DNA from: Coriobacteriaceae bacterium
Lineage (GTDB): Bacteria > Actinomycetota > Coriobacteriia > Coriobacteriales > Atopobiaceae
Length of the DNA: 64,000 nt
Reading direction: 5' to 3'
NCBI GenBank assembly: GCA_003862195.1
Contig: QOUO01000002.1
Coordinates: 1-64,000 of the forward strand
Below the pieces are notes generated by a model, which worked only from the letters and a program-made list of their open reading frames with translations, made no database searches and had not been told where the DNA came from. A program made the translations under genes and the position numbers. This document shows positions 1 through 7,612 of this stretch, piece after piece (position 1 is the stretch's first letter; each line of letters starts with the position of its first letter).

Positions 1-13
1 CTGCGAATTTACA

Positions 14-89
14 TGGAGCCAGCTATCAGACTCGAACTGATGACCCCCGCTTTACGAGAGCGGTGCTCTACCAACTGAGCTAAGCTGGC
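14..89 (-). tRNA. tRNA-Thr (anticodon CGT)
   Basis: Read on the minus strand this is a complete 76-nt cloverleaf ending in an encoded CCA. The acceptor stem GCCAGCT pairs with AGCTGGC, the D arm carries AGCTCAGTTGGTAGAGC, the anticodon loop is CTCGTAA between CCGCT and AGCGG, and the T arm is ATCAG-TTCGAGT-CTGAT. Positions 34-36 read CGT, which decodes ACG threonine codons. Nothing else recognisable lies between it and the gene ending at 247. Confidence 0.95.
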
Positions 90-246
90 AACCGATGGCT
101 GCCTGAACAGCGAATATTTATTATACGGACGTCTCGCGATGATGCAAGCACAAGTTTTCAATTCGCAGAGCGCACAAAACTCTGGGTGGCAAATGATACC
201 CCGCACCACAGGCTTCCAGACCGATGGCAAGGGGACCATTCGTTTT

Positions 247-1437
247 CTACAGCAGGTGCAGGACGCCCCTGACCAGGCGCTCAAAGTCGTCCGCGTGGCG
301 GCCGGCCTCCTCTAGCACGCTCTCGTGCGTGACGGTAGGATCGCCGGACTCGTTGGCGGCAAGCGTCAGGCCAAGCACGTTCATGCCCAGCGCGTGAGCC
401 ATGATGACCTCGCACACCGTGGACATGCCCACGTAGCTCACGCCCAGGCCCTTGAGCATCGCGACCTCGGCCGGGGTCTCGAAGGTGGGGCCGAGCATGC
501 CCGCGTAGACGCCCTCCTCCACCGTGATGCCGGCGTCATCCGCAACGCCGCGCGCAAGCGTGCGCAGGTACGGCGTGTAGGCGTCTGCCATGCCCACAAA
601 CGGCGTGTCGAGCTCGCGCACGTGGTCCCACTCCGCCAGGGGGTTCCTGCCCGTGAGGTTGATCTGGTCCGTCAGGATGCCCAGGCCCTTGTGGGCGTTG
701 CCGGGGATGCAGCCCGTCGCGCACGCGAAGATGATGTCGCGGCAGCCCAGGTGGTGGGCATGGCGCACCAGCGAGGTGACCTCCGCGGCACTGTAGCCCT
801 GGTACAGGTGCACTCGGCCGGGGTACACGACCACGGGCACGCCGTCGATGCTGCCGATGGTCGCCTCGAACTTGTGGCCGCTGATGGGACGGGCCTCCTT
901 GGGGAAGCCCTCAATCTCGTGATAGTCGATGCGTCGGACGGGCTTCACGAGCTGCGCCAGGTGGCCGAGGCCCGACCCCAGCACGATCGCGACAGGATGC
1001 TCGACGGACGGCCTGCAGCTTTCCACAACGTCTTCGGTAACCACGCAGATACCTTCTTCCTCCAAGAGGCGCGCAAACACGCCCGTGCCCCGGGTCAGAC
1101 TTCCCGTATACGTTCCATCGTAGATGACTCCCACGCCGCAGGAGGGGCTCTTCGCCTTCAGAATCGCAAGCGGCGCGGGATGCGCGTGCACCTTGGCAAG
1201 GGATATGCAAGCACCGCGGGCAAAGTCCTCCGTCACGTCCGTGCCGTCGCGTAGCATCACGCGGCCGTCGCGCTGCTCCGCGGGCGGCCTCGGCACGGGC
1301 AGCCCGCTGGCAGACTCCGGGCACACGCCCACCACGTCCACCTTGCCGCACAGCTCCCGCACGGCGGCGTTGGGTTTCGCTCCCCCGTCGTACCTGCATG
1401 CGGTGCCGCGCAGGCACTCGCTCACTATGACGCGCAT
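247..1437 (-). CDS. DUF523 (TudS-type thiouracil desulfurase) fused to purine nucleoside phosphorylase
   Basis: This 396-aa protein joins two enzyme families in one frame. Residues 1 to about 145 are DUF523, whose characterised member TudS is a [4Fe-4S] 2-thiouracil desulfurase. The family cysteines are visible in SECLRGTAC, VCPE and SPSCG. From about residue 150 it is a class I purine nucleoside phosphorylase: phosphate-binding GSGLG, GRVHLYQG, LTDQINLTG, GPTFETPAE, then MSTVCEVIMAHALGM with the ESGDPTVTHESVLE tail. The PNP part has normal length, so both halves look intact. The ATG at 1437 was chosen because GGGGAGGTG lies just upstream. An upstream in-frame extension lacks family similarity. 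By inference the fusion couples thiobase desulfurisation to nucleoside phosphorolysis; the substrate is untested. Confidence 0.88.
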   Translation of the reverse strand: MRVIVSECLRGTACRYDGGAKPNAAVRELCGKVDVVGVCPESASGLPVPRPPAEQRDGRVMLRDGTDVTEDFARGACISLAKVHAHPAPLAILKAKSPSCGVGVIYDGTYTGSLTRGTGVFARLLEEEGICVVTEDVVESCRPSVEHPVAIVLGSGLGHLAQLVKPVRRIDYHEIEGFPKEARPISGHKFEATIGSIDGVPVVVYPGRVHLYQGYSAAEVTSLVRHAHHLGCRDIIFACATGCIPGNAHKGLGILTDQINLTGRNPLAEWDHVRELDTPFVGMADAYTPYLRTLARGVADDAGITVEEGVYAGMLGPTFETPAEVAMLKGLGVSYVGMSTVCEVIMAHALGMNVLGLTLAANESGDPTVTHESVLEEAGRHADDFERLVRGVLHLL

Positions 1438-1574
1438 GGCCACCTCCCCGCAAGGTCTGCCAACGATTATGGCACGACGTCCGGACGAGAAAAACCGCCG
1501 CCTCGGACGACGCCGTCTCGGGCAGCAGCGCGATGCCAGTCGAACCGTCCGCCGCGCCGCCTCGGCATAAAGCA

Positions 1575-1603
1575 CGAGGGCCCCGGAACTTCCGAGGCCC
1601 TCG
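1575..1603 (-). terminator. Rho-independent terminator after the SurA-like gene
   Basis: Arms CGAGGGCC and GGCCCTCG are complementary, and the stem continues inward as CGGAA/TTCCG across one wobble pair. On the minus strand it is followed by TGCTTTATG. It lies between the gene ending at 1652 and the TudS-PNP gene, so it should end the former's transcript. Confidence 0.75.
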
Positions 1604-1620
1604 CGAGGATGGCTCATGTT

Positions 1621-1630
1621 CTTCTCGCCC
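1621..1630 (-). repeat. Uptake-like motif GGGCGAGAAG, intergenic copy
   Basis: An intergenic copy of the motif family described in the findings, reading GGGCGAGAAGAAC on the minus strand. It lies in the 3' untranslated stretch of the gene ending at 1652, beside its terminator. Confidence 0.7.
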
Positions 1631-1651
1631 GTGGTGGGCGCGACGTCGCTC

Positions 1652-2635
1652 TTAGGCGACCAGGGAGACCATGTTCACCTGGGCGTTGCAGAGCAGTTTG
1701 TTGACGTAGTTGGTCCACTCGGTCGTGATCTTGGTCTGGTTGGTCGAGTACTCCTGGTACGCGACGTAGTAGGCGGCCTGCGCGGCCTCGTACGTGGCGG
1801 AGGTGGAGGTGATGGTGTAGCTCTTCAGAGCGGTCTCGTAGGTGCCACCCTTGCCGGACCAGGTGCCCTTGGTGGCATCCCACTCGTCGCCGGCGAGGTT
1901 GATGATGTACTTGGCGTAGTCCGCGCTGGCGGTCTGGGTGTTGCCGTCGGAGGGCTGGGTCGGCGCGGTGGGAGCGCTGACGGACTTGGTCTTGACGACC
2001 TTGTTGCGCAGCTTCTGCATGAGGGCGGACTGCTTGATGAGCTTCTTGACCGTGGACTTGCTCATGCCGTAGTTGGAGGCGATGGTGGCGTAGTCGCTGG
2101 AGCCAATCGTGGACTCCGCGTAGGACTTCATCTCCTTGGCGGAGACGGTCAGGCCCTTCTCCTTGGCGGCCTGCTCGATGATCTCGGAGCGCGCGTAGGA
2201 AAGGACGCCGTCCGTGGACGGGATCTTGTACGTGCCGTCGCTCTGCTTCTGCGCGCTGAGCGAGGACGTGCTGTTGATGACGTCACGCACGGTGACCTTG
2301 TACGTGACGCCCTTGTAGGTGTAGGTGGCCATCGTCGCGTCCAGGTCGCTCTTGGAGACCGTGGTCTTGCCGCTCACGGCACCGCTGCCGGAGGACGCTG
2401 CCCCGCCAAACGCGAAGTAGCCGATGCCCAGGCCCACGGCGAGCGCGACGATGGCGCACACCAGCGGCACCACAAACTTGGGAAGCGGCTTCTTGGCCTT
2501 GGGAGCTGCCTTCTTGGCGGCCTTGTCAGCCTTCTTTTCGGCCTTCTTGTCAGCCTTGTCGGCCTTCTTGCCGGACTCTTTGGTCTTCTCGACCTCGTCC
2601 TTCTCGTCCTTAGCGTCCTTGGGAGTGGACTCCAT
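1652..2635 (-). CDS. Membrane-anchored SurA/PrsA-N-like protein
   Basis: Predicted 327-aa protein. The first 50 or so residues are almost only Lys, Ala, Asp and Glu (KKADKADKKAEKK-type), followed by one membrane segment (FVVPLVCAIVALAVGLGIGY). The outside part contains a helical SurA N-terminal-like region: VLSYARSEIIEQAAKEKGLTVSAKE... with a second helix-turn unit DYATIASNYGMSKSTVKKL. That pattern is typical of extracytoplasmic foldase-like proteins such as SurA, PrsA and trigger factor. No parvulin domain is present, so a chaperone or adaptor role is inferred rather than isomerase activity. The second of two close ATGs (2635) is preferred because GGAGG sits 7 nt before it; the first, at 2641, is too close to it. 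An intrinsically basic/acidic cytoplasmic tail could bind membrane or nucleic acid. Confidence 0.75.
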   Translation of the reverse strand: MESTPKDAKDEKDEVEKTKESGKKADKADKKAEKKADKAAKKAAPKAKKPLPKFVVPLVCAIVALAVGLGIGYFAFGGAASSGSGAVSGKTTVSKSDLDATMATYTYKGVTYKVTVRDVINSTSSLSAQKQSDGTYKIPSTDGVLSYARSEIIEQAAKEKGLTVSAKEMKSYAESTIGSSDYATIASNYGMSKSTVKKLIKQSALMQKLRNKVVKTKSVSAPTAPTQPSDGNTQTASADYAKYIINLAGDEWDATKGTWSGKGGTYETALKSYTITSTSATYEAAQAAYYVAYQEYSTNQTKITTEWTNYVNKLLCNAQVNMVSLVA

Positions 2636-2841
2636 GCTCATACCTCCAGAAACCGTGGGGCCGCATGGCCCTGACGACGAAACCACTTGACTCTACTACA
2701 AATCGCGCGCGGCCACCCCGCGGTGACCGCGTTTGCCACCCAGGCCACACGCTCTGTCAAAACATTAAGGCGACCTTATGGGAGAAGAACGCGCCACCGC
2801 GCCAGCTGCCGCCTCGGGACGGCCGCCACCCGTGGCTGCGG

Positions 2842-3423
2842 CTACTTGTCCTCCGCGGCGTCGATGATTTCCTGCGAGAGGCGCTTGACGTAGTCGCGGC
2901 CGTTCTTGGCGTCAAACGACACGCGCTCGACCAGCGCGTCACGCACCTTCTGGGAGATCGTGCCGTGCGCGAACTCGCCCAGCGCCACCAGCATGTCGTG
3001 GTACTCCGGGTCGCCGTGGTAGCACTGGACGGCCTCGGCCAGAAGCGGCCACACCGCCTCGGAGAGCCGTGCGGAGTGGCTGCCCACCTCCGCGAGGAAC
3101 TTGAAGGCCGCGAGCCTCACGATGGCGGAGTCCTCGTCGAACAGGGACGACTCCGCGCCCTCGAGGGCATCCTCCGTCGCGTCCGCGTCCACGGTCGCGA
3201 GCGAGGTCAGCGCCTCGAGCACCTGCCAGCGCGTCTGGGCCTCCGGGCGCTCCAGGGCGTCTACCAGGTCGTCCACGTAGGGCAGCACGGCATCGGGGCT
3301 CGCCTTCGCGATGGCGGCCACGATCTTGGATGCCTCCTGCCTGCTGCGGCGACGCGGCCCCCCGAGCTGGCTCACGAGCAGCTCCAGGCTCTTCTCGTCC
3401 GCGGTCTTGCTATCCTCTGCCAT
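2842..3423 (-). CDS. HEAT-repeat-like helical protein
   Basis: A 193-aa all-helical protein with no signal peptide or membrane segment. Alternating helices such as RQEASKIVAAIAKASPDAVLPYVDDLVDAL, RWQVLEALTSLATVDADA and IVRLAAFKFLAEVGSHSARLSE (each spans more than one helix) have the spacing of HEAT/armadillo repeats, suggesting a protein-binding scaffold. GGAAAGGAAG precedes the ATG. The gene starts a run of minus-strand genes with the NYN-LOTUS gene 21 bp upstream, so the two are probably co-transcribed. No catalytic motif is visible. The partner is unknown. Confidence 0.7.
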   Translation of the reverse strand: MAEDSKTADEKSLELLVSQLGGPRRRSRQEASKIVAAIAKASPDAVLPYVDDLVDALERPEAQTRWQVLEALTSLATVDADATEDALEGAESSLFDEDSAIVRLAAFKFLAEVGSHSARLSEAVWPLLAEAVQCYHGDPEYHDMLVALGEFAHGTISQKVRDALVERVSFDAKNGRDYVKRLSQEIIDAAEDK

Positions 3424-3444
3424 GGCGGCTTCCTTTCCTACGCG

Positions 3445-4221
3445 CTACTCGCGGAACCCGTCCACCATGACGGTCCCGCTCTTGCTGTCCTGATGAATGT
3501 CGATAAAGCCCAGCTTGGAGGCCTCGCGAAGGAGCGTGGAGAACGACCTGTAGCCGTAGCTGCGCTCCGAGAACTGCGGCCGCTTGCGCTTCATGGTGTC
3601 CTTGAGGCGCGACGCCAGGATGGCGCTGTCGCTTTCCGCCTGCAGCGCGTCGATGGTCTCGAACAGCAGCTGGTAGCAGGGGTGCTTATCGGGCGCCACG
3701 CGCGAGGCGAAGTCCGGCACGCCGCTCGTGTGCACGATGTCCTCGTAAAAGAGGAACTCGTCGCACACCTCCGCCAGAAGCGGGCTCGTGGACTGCTTCA
3801 TGCCCACGCCGATGACCGTCTTGCCAAACTCCTTCAGCTTGGTCACGAGGGGCGAGAAGTCCGAGTCGCCGGACAGGATGGCGAAGGTGTCGATGTGGTC
3901 CTTCGTGAGGCACATCTCCATCGCGTCGACCGAAAGCCTGATGTCCGCGGAGTTCTTGCCCGTGTACGCGCGGTCCGGGATCTCTATCAACTCGATGCCC
4001 AGCTCGTGCAGGGGCGTTATCGCATCCTCGAAGCGCTGCCAGTCGCAGTACGCGCGCTTTGCGGTGATGCGGCCCTTGTCGACCAGGCGCTCCAGGATGC
4101 GCTTCACGTCAGGCCTGGGGCCCGGCTCCTGGTGCCCGTTCTTCTTGCGCTTGCCGGTTCCAAGCGCGAGGTTCTCGTAGTCTATAAGAACTGCCAGAGA
4201 GCTCTGGCTGGATTCGCTCAT
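3445..4221 (-). CDS. NYN-domain ribonuclease with C-terminal LOTUS (OST-HTH) domain
   Basis: 258 aa. Residues 1 to about 165 form a NYN (LabA/PIN-like) nuclease domain. The acidic metal-binding set is visible in LIDYENLAL, NSADIRLSVDAME and LSGDSDFSPLV. Residues about 185-255 look like an OST-HTH/LOTUS winged helix (LASRLKDTMKRKRPQFSERSYGY followed by FSTLLREASKLGFI). NYN-LOTUS proteins are predicted RNases or RNA-binding factors; the eukaryotic relative is MARF1. All acidic residues look present, so it is probably catalytically active. The neighbouring HEAT-like gene may encode a partner, but that is inference from adjacency. Confidence 0.88.
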   Translation of the reverse strand: MSESSQSSLAVLIDYENLALGTGKRKKNGHQEPGPRPDVKRILERLVDKGRITAKRAYCDWQRFEDAITPLHELGIELIEIPDRAYTGKNSADIRLSVDAMEMCLTKDHIDTFAILSGDSDFSPLVTKLKEFGKTVIGVGMKQSTSPLLAEVCDEFLFYEDIVHTSGVPDFASRVAPDKHPCYQLLFETIDALQAESDSAILASRLKDTMKRKRPQFSERSYGYRSFSTLLREASKLGFIDIHQDSKSGTVMVDGFRE

Positions 4222-4224
4222 GTA

Positions 4225-4698
4225 TCACTTGCCTTTCGAACGCTTGCGCGGCGCCCCCTTCGCCTTGCCGGAGCCCTCCTTGGGAGAGTCGTCCGCGACG
4301 CTTATGACCTCGGGCATGGGGGTGCCGTCCCTCCTGGCGCGGCGCACGGCCTCGGCGTTGCCGTCCTGCGCGCGGCGCAGCTGGTCCTTATTTACCCTAA
4401 AGGCCTTGTCATGAAACTTCCAAGGACCCACGCTCTCGCCAAAGTCCATCTTGAGCGAAGCGATGGCGCCGGCCATGGCGCCAATGGGGATGCCCGCGAC
4501 CAGCGTGAACCCCGTGAGGCCGATCAGCGCGGACACGAGCACGCCGCCGACCAGGATCTTAAGGTTGGCAATCCAGTACTCGCGCTTGGTGACGCAGCCC
4601 TTGGCGAGCTCGCTGCCGATGCGCACGCCGATGATGATGCCGAGCAAGAACAGCATCACGGCCACGATCGCGAGCGCGAAGGCTCCGTTGCCGCCCAA
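4225..4698 (-). CDS. Small integral membrane protein with basic tail, TTG start
   Basis: 157 aa. One N-terminal membrane segment (FALAIVAVMLFLLGIIIGV), then two more hydrophobic stretches around residues 45-85, then a soluble tail ending in the basic string KGAPRKRSKGK. The start is TTG, supported by GGAGG six bases upstream; the only possible ATG upstream would lie inside the preceding gene. No family recognised. It abuts the hydroxyacid dehydrogenase gene by a few bases and the NYN gene by 3 bp, so it belongs to the same transcript. Confidence 0.7.
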   Translation of the reverse strand: MGGNGAFALAIVAVMLFLLGIIIGVRIGSELAKGCVTKREYWIANLKILVGGVLVSALIGLTGFTLVAGIPIGAMAGAIASLKMDFGESVGPWKFHDKAFRVNKDQLRRAQDGNAEAVRRARRDGTPMPEVISVADDSPKEGSGKAKGAPRKRSKGK

Positions 4699-4699
4699 G

Positions 4700-5752
4700 C
4701 TATGCCTCCCCGTTCTGGCTGGCCGTGCGCGTGTGGCTCACAAGCTGCACGCGCTTGCGTCCCGCGGCGGCCTGGGAGGGCGCGTCCTTCTCGCCCGCGG
4801 AGTCCTTGTCCACGTAACCGCCGTCGTCCGCGTCCAAGAGCGACCAGTCGAGCCCGGCCGCCGCGGCATCGCCCTCGTTCTGGTACAGGAGCGTCAGCGC
4901 CTGCGTGCCCAGCTTGGAGCCGCCGATCTGGCACAGCACGTCGTACAGGTTGAACGCCGTGTCCGCACCGGGCAGGTCCACGCCGATGTCCTCCGCGTCC
5001 TTGAGCGCGAGGCCGATGTCCTTGCGCATGTGCTCGTTCAGGAAGCCGGGGCGGTAGTCGCCCACCACGGATTTGGGCGCCAGCCTCTCGAGCGCGGCCG
5101 AGTCGCCCATGCCCTGGCTCAGCACGTCGACCACCTGGTCGAGGTCGAGCCCGGACTGCCGCGCCAGCGCAAGCGCGTCCGCGTAGCCCACCATGCACGA
5201 CGCTAGCGACACCTGGTTGCAGAGCTTGCAGGTCTGGCCGTCGCCCGGCCTGCCCAGGTAGTTGATGCTCTTGGCAAAGGTGTCGAGCACGGGGAGAAGG
5301 ACCTTGGCCTCCACCTCGGTGGCCCCCATCATGAGCGTGAGCGTGCCGTCCTCCGCGCCCTGCTGGCCGCCCGTCACCGGGCAGTCCACGGCGTGCTTGT
5401 TCACGACCTCCGCGGCGTCGTGCAGCTCGCGCGCGAGCGTGGGCGAGCTCGTGGTGAGGTCGACCATCCAGGCGCCCTTGGGCGCGGCGTCCAGGATGCC
5501 GTTCTTGCCCAGGTAGACGTCCTCCACGTCGTCGGGATAGCCCACCATGGTAAAGATCACGTCCGCGTCCTTGGCGGCAGCGGCGGGGGTGTCGGCCCAA
5601 TGGGCGCCCGCCTCCACCAGGGGGTCGGCCTTCTCCTTGGTCCTGTTGTGGACGGTCAGGTCGAAGCCGGCGTCCAGAATGTGACGGGCGATCGGGGCGC
5701 CCATGATGCCGGTACCCACGAACGCCACCTTGCGTACGCGCACAAATGCCAT
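4700..5752 (-). CDS. NAD(P)-dependent beta-hydroxyacid dehydrogenase (HIBADH/tartronate semialdehyde reductase family)
   Basis: 350 aa. The Rossmann motif FVGTGIMGAPIARHIL opens the protein, followed by VHNRTKEK (consistent with NADP preference), the substrate motif DCPVTGGQQGAEDGTL, and GQTCKLCNQ holding the catalytic lysine. These are diagnostic of 3-hydroxyisobutyrate dehydrogenase, tartronate semialdehyde reductase and the glyoxylate/succinic semialdehyde reductases. The exact substrate cannot be told. The last 45 residues extend beyond the family core and include GEKDAPSQ, where a copy of the GGCGAGAAG motif falls. Start ATG at 5752. Confidence 0.88.
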   Translation of the reverse strand: MAFVRVRKVAFVGTGIMGAPIARHILDAGFDLTVHNRTKEKADPLVEAGAHWADTPAAAAKDADVIFTMVGYPDDVEDVYLGKNGILDAAPKGAWMVDLTTSSPTLARELHDAAEVVNKHAVDCPVTGGQQGAEDGTLTLMMGATEVEAKVLLPVLDTFAKSINYLGRPGDGQTCKLCNQVSLASCMVGYADALALARQSGLDLDQVVDVLSQGMGDSAALERLAPKSVVGDYRPGFLNEHMRKDIGLALKDAEDIGVDLPGADTAFNLYDVLCQIGGSKLGTQALTLLYQNEGDAAAAGLDWSLLDADDGGYVDKDSAGEKDAPSQAAAGRKRVQLVSHTRTASQNGEA

Positions 5753-5779
5753 GTAGATCCCTTCAAGACGCGGCCGGGC

Positions 5780-6805
5780 CTAGGCGCCCGCGCCGCCCTT
5801 CCTCACCTTGCGGGCGATCCTGTCCGTAAGGGACATCTTCTCCCTGCGGTCCGTGCCCCAGAACACCAGGGCCACCATGCCCGGCCCCACGTGGCTGCCA
5901 AGGATGGGAGAGACGCTGCTGTGGATGATCGCCACGTCCTCGCAGCCCTTCTCCTTGCGGACCTCCTTCTCGAGCCAGTCGGCGTCCTTCTGGGCGTCCG
6001 TGCTCACGATCGCGAGCGGCAGCGTCGTGTCGTGGGCGTAGTTGTCGCGGAAGTCCTGCAGGATCGCGCGCAGGGCCTTCTTGCGGCCGCGGCACATGCC
6101 GCGCAGCGTGAGGGCGCCGTTGGTGTCGTACGAGAGCTCGGGCTTGATGTCGAGCTTGCCGCCCACGTTGGCAGCCGCGGGCGGAATGCGCCCGCCCGCC
6201 GCCAGCGCGTCAAAGCTGTCGAGCGTGAAGTAGCCGTGCACAAAGTAGCGGGCGTCGCAGGCCCAGTCGTACAGCTCCTTGGCCGAAAGCCCGTTTGCCG
6301 CCTGGCGCACGACCTCGATGGCCAGCAGCTCGCCCGCGGCGGAGTCGCACTTGTTGTCCAGCACGTAGATCTCGAAGTCGGGATACTCCTTCTTCACCAT
6401 CTCAGCCGCCTGGCGCGCCGCGTTAATGGAGGAGGAAAGCCCCTCGGACAGGCCCATGTACATCGTAGGCGTGCCCTCCTCAGCCGCGCGCTTGAACACC
6501 TCGTAGTACTTGCCGGGCGTGACCGCCGCGGTCTTGAAGTGCACGTCCGGGTGCTTGCGCATGTACTCGTAGAACTCGTGCGGGTCGCTGTTGCGCCACA
6601 TGTCGTCAACGTGCTCGCCGTCGGGCCCCACGTACGAGAACGGGATGACCTCGACCCCGAGCTGCTCGACCACGCCAGGCGCAAAGTCCGACGTGGAGTC
6701 CACGATGATCCTGACGTTTCGCCTTTGATGATACGCACGGCCGGCGCTTTGGACGCCGGCCGGAACGTCAGAGGCGTTGGTTGAAGAACCCTGCTTCTGA
6801 TCCAT
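5780..6805 (-). CDS. DegV family fatty-acid-binding protein
   Basis: 341 aa. The EDD-fold start RIIVDSTSDFAPGVVEQLGV is preceded by about 30 extra residues. Family motifs TAAVTPGKYYEVF, MGLSEGLSSSINAA, ALAAGGRIPPAAANVG and SPILGSHVGPGM are all present. DegV/FakB proteins present fatty acids to the FakA kinase for phospholipid synthesis. No fakA is visible here. A second DegV gene starts at 31979 but is only distantly similar, so the two probably bind different acyl chains. Confidence 0.9.
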   Translation of the reverse strand: MDQKQGSSTNASDVPAGVQSAGRAYHQRRNVRIIVDSTSDFAPGVVEQLGVEVIPFSYVGPDGEHVDDMWRNSDPHEFYEYMRKHPDVHFKTAAVTPGKYYEVFKRAAEEGTPTMYMGLSEGLSSSINAARQAAEMVKKEYPDFEIYVLDNKCDSAAGELLAIEVVRQAANGLSAKELYDWACDARYFVHGYFTLDSFDALAAGGRIPPAAANVGGKLDIKPELSYDTNGALTLRGMCRGRKKALRAILQDFRDNYAHDTTLPLAIVSTDAQKDADWLEKEVRKEKGCEDVAIIHSSVSPILGSHVGPGMVALVFWGTDRREKMSLTDRIARKVRKGGAGA

Positions 6806-6828
6806 CAGCTTTTAAACCTCACTCAGCG

Positions 6829-7416
6829 TTACGCGTCCTCTGGCTCCAGACGCGGCTTGATGATTCCATATCCTCCATTATGACGGTGGTAGATAACGTT
6901 CACCAGCCCGGTCGCAGCATTTTCAAACACGTAGAAGTCGTGGCCCAGCAGGTCGGTCTGCACCAGCGCCTGCTCCTCGGTCATGGGCTTGAGGTCGATG
7001 TACTTCTCGCGCACCAGCACGTCGTCGTCCTCGGGCTCCTCCTCGGTCGGCTCGATTAGGTCCGCCAGGTCCTTCACGTGCTCCGGCTCCGCGATGACCG
7101 CGCGCTGCTTCTTGTCGATCACGCGCGTCTTGTACTTGCGGAGCTGGCGGGTGACCTTCTCCGCCGCCTCGTCGATGGCCGCGTACATGTCGGGGCTGCT
7201 CGCCTCGACGCGCACCACGTAGTCGCGCACGAACACCGTGACCTCGCACATCTTGCGGTCGGGGTTCGACGGGTTCTTGTCCACGCGCAGCACGACGTCG
7301 CAGCTCATCGGCTTGATATCGAATACCTTGAGCGCGTCGCCGATCTTATCGTTCACGTGGTCACGCATGGAATCGGACACGGAGACCTTGCGCCCGGAAA
7401 TCTTGATATCAGCCAT
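6829..7416 (-). CDS. hpf: Ribosome hibernation promoting factor, long form
   Basis: 195 aa, the usual length for long HPF. The N-terminal S30AE domain (residues 1-100) begins DIKISGRKVSVSDSMRDHV and carries the basic face around RQLRKYKTRV. An acidic linker EPTEEEPEDDDV separates it from the C-terminal dimerisation domain VREKYIDLKPMTEEQALVQ with the conserved GHDFYVFENAATG and VIYHRHNGGYGII. It dimerises 70S ribosomes into 100S particles in slow growth. A TATTAAT-like -10 lies upstream at about 7468-7476 on the minus strand. Confidence 0.95.
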   Translation of the reverse strand: MADIKISGRKVSVSDSMRDHVNDKIGDALKVFDIKPMSCDVVLRVDKNPSNPDRKMCEVTVFVRDYVVRVEASSPDMYAAIDEAAEKVTRQLRKYKTRVIDKKQRAVIAEPEHVKDLADLIEPTEEEPEDDDVLVREKYIDLKPMTEEQALVQTDLLGHDFYVFENAATGLVNVIYHRHNGGYGIIKPRLEPEDA

Positions 7417-7552
7417 CAGTGCCTCCCACTATCGCGTCTTCTGCTCGTTTGGAGCACTTGCGTACCCTATTAATACCCAATGGTGCCGATGTTGGCGTGT
7501 TGCATTCGACAGTCGGTACGTTTTCGTAAAGTTTGGGAAAAGATGCTGACGC

Positions 7553-7580
7553 AGGCGAGAAGGACGCGCCCCCTCGCCTG
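7553..7580 (-). terminator. Hairpin containing the GGCGAGAAG motif, 3' of the binding-protein gene
   Basis: The arms CAGGCGAG (7553-7560) and CTCGCCTG (7573-7580) are perfect reverse complements around a 12-nt loop. The plus strand reads AGGCGAGAAGGACG, so the repeat motif supplies one arm. The hairpin lies 33 bp past the stop of the minus-strand gene ending at 7613 and probably terminates it. Confidence 0.65.
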
Positions 7581-7612
7581 ATGGCACCGTGCCCACGGCA
7601 TCGCCGATGCCG

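Noticed and set aside
2665-4953. Plus-strand frame of 762 codons across three minus-strand genes
   Set aside because: It spans intergenic boundaries of HEAT, NYN and membrane protein genes and lacks family similarity.
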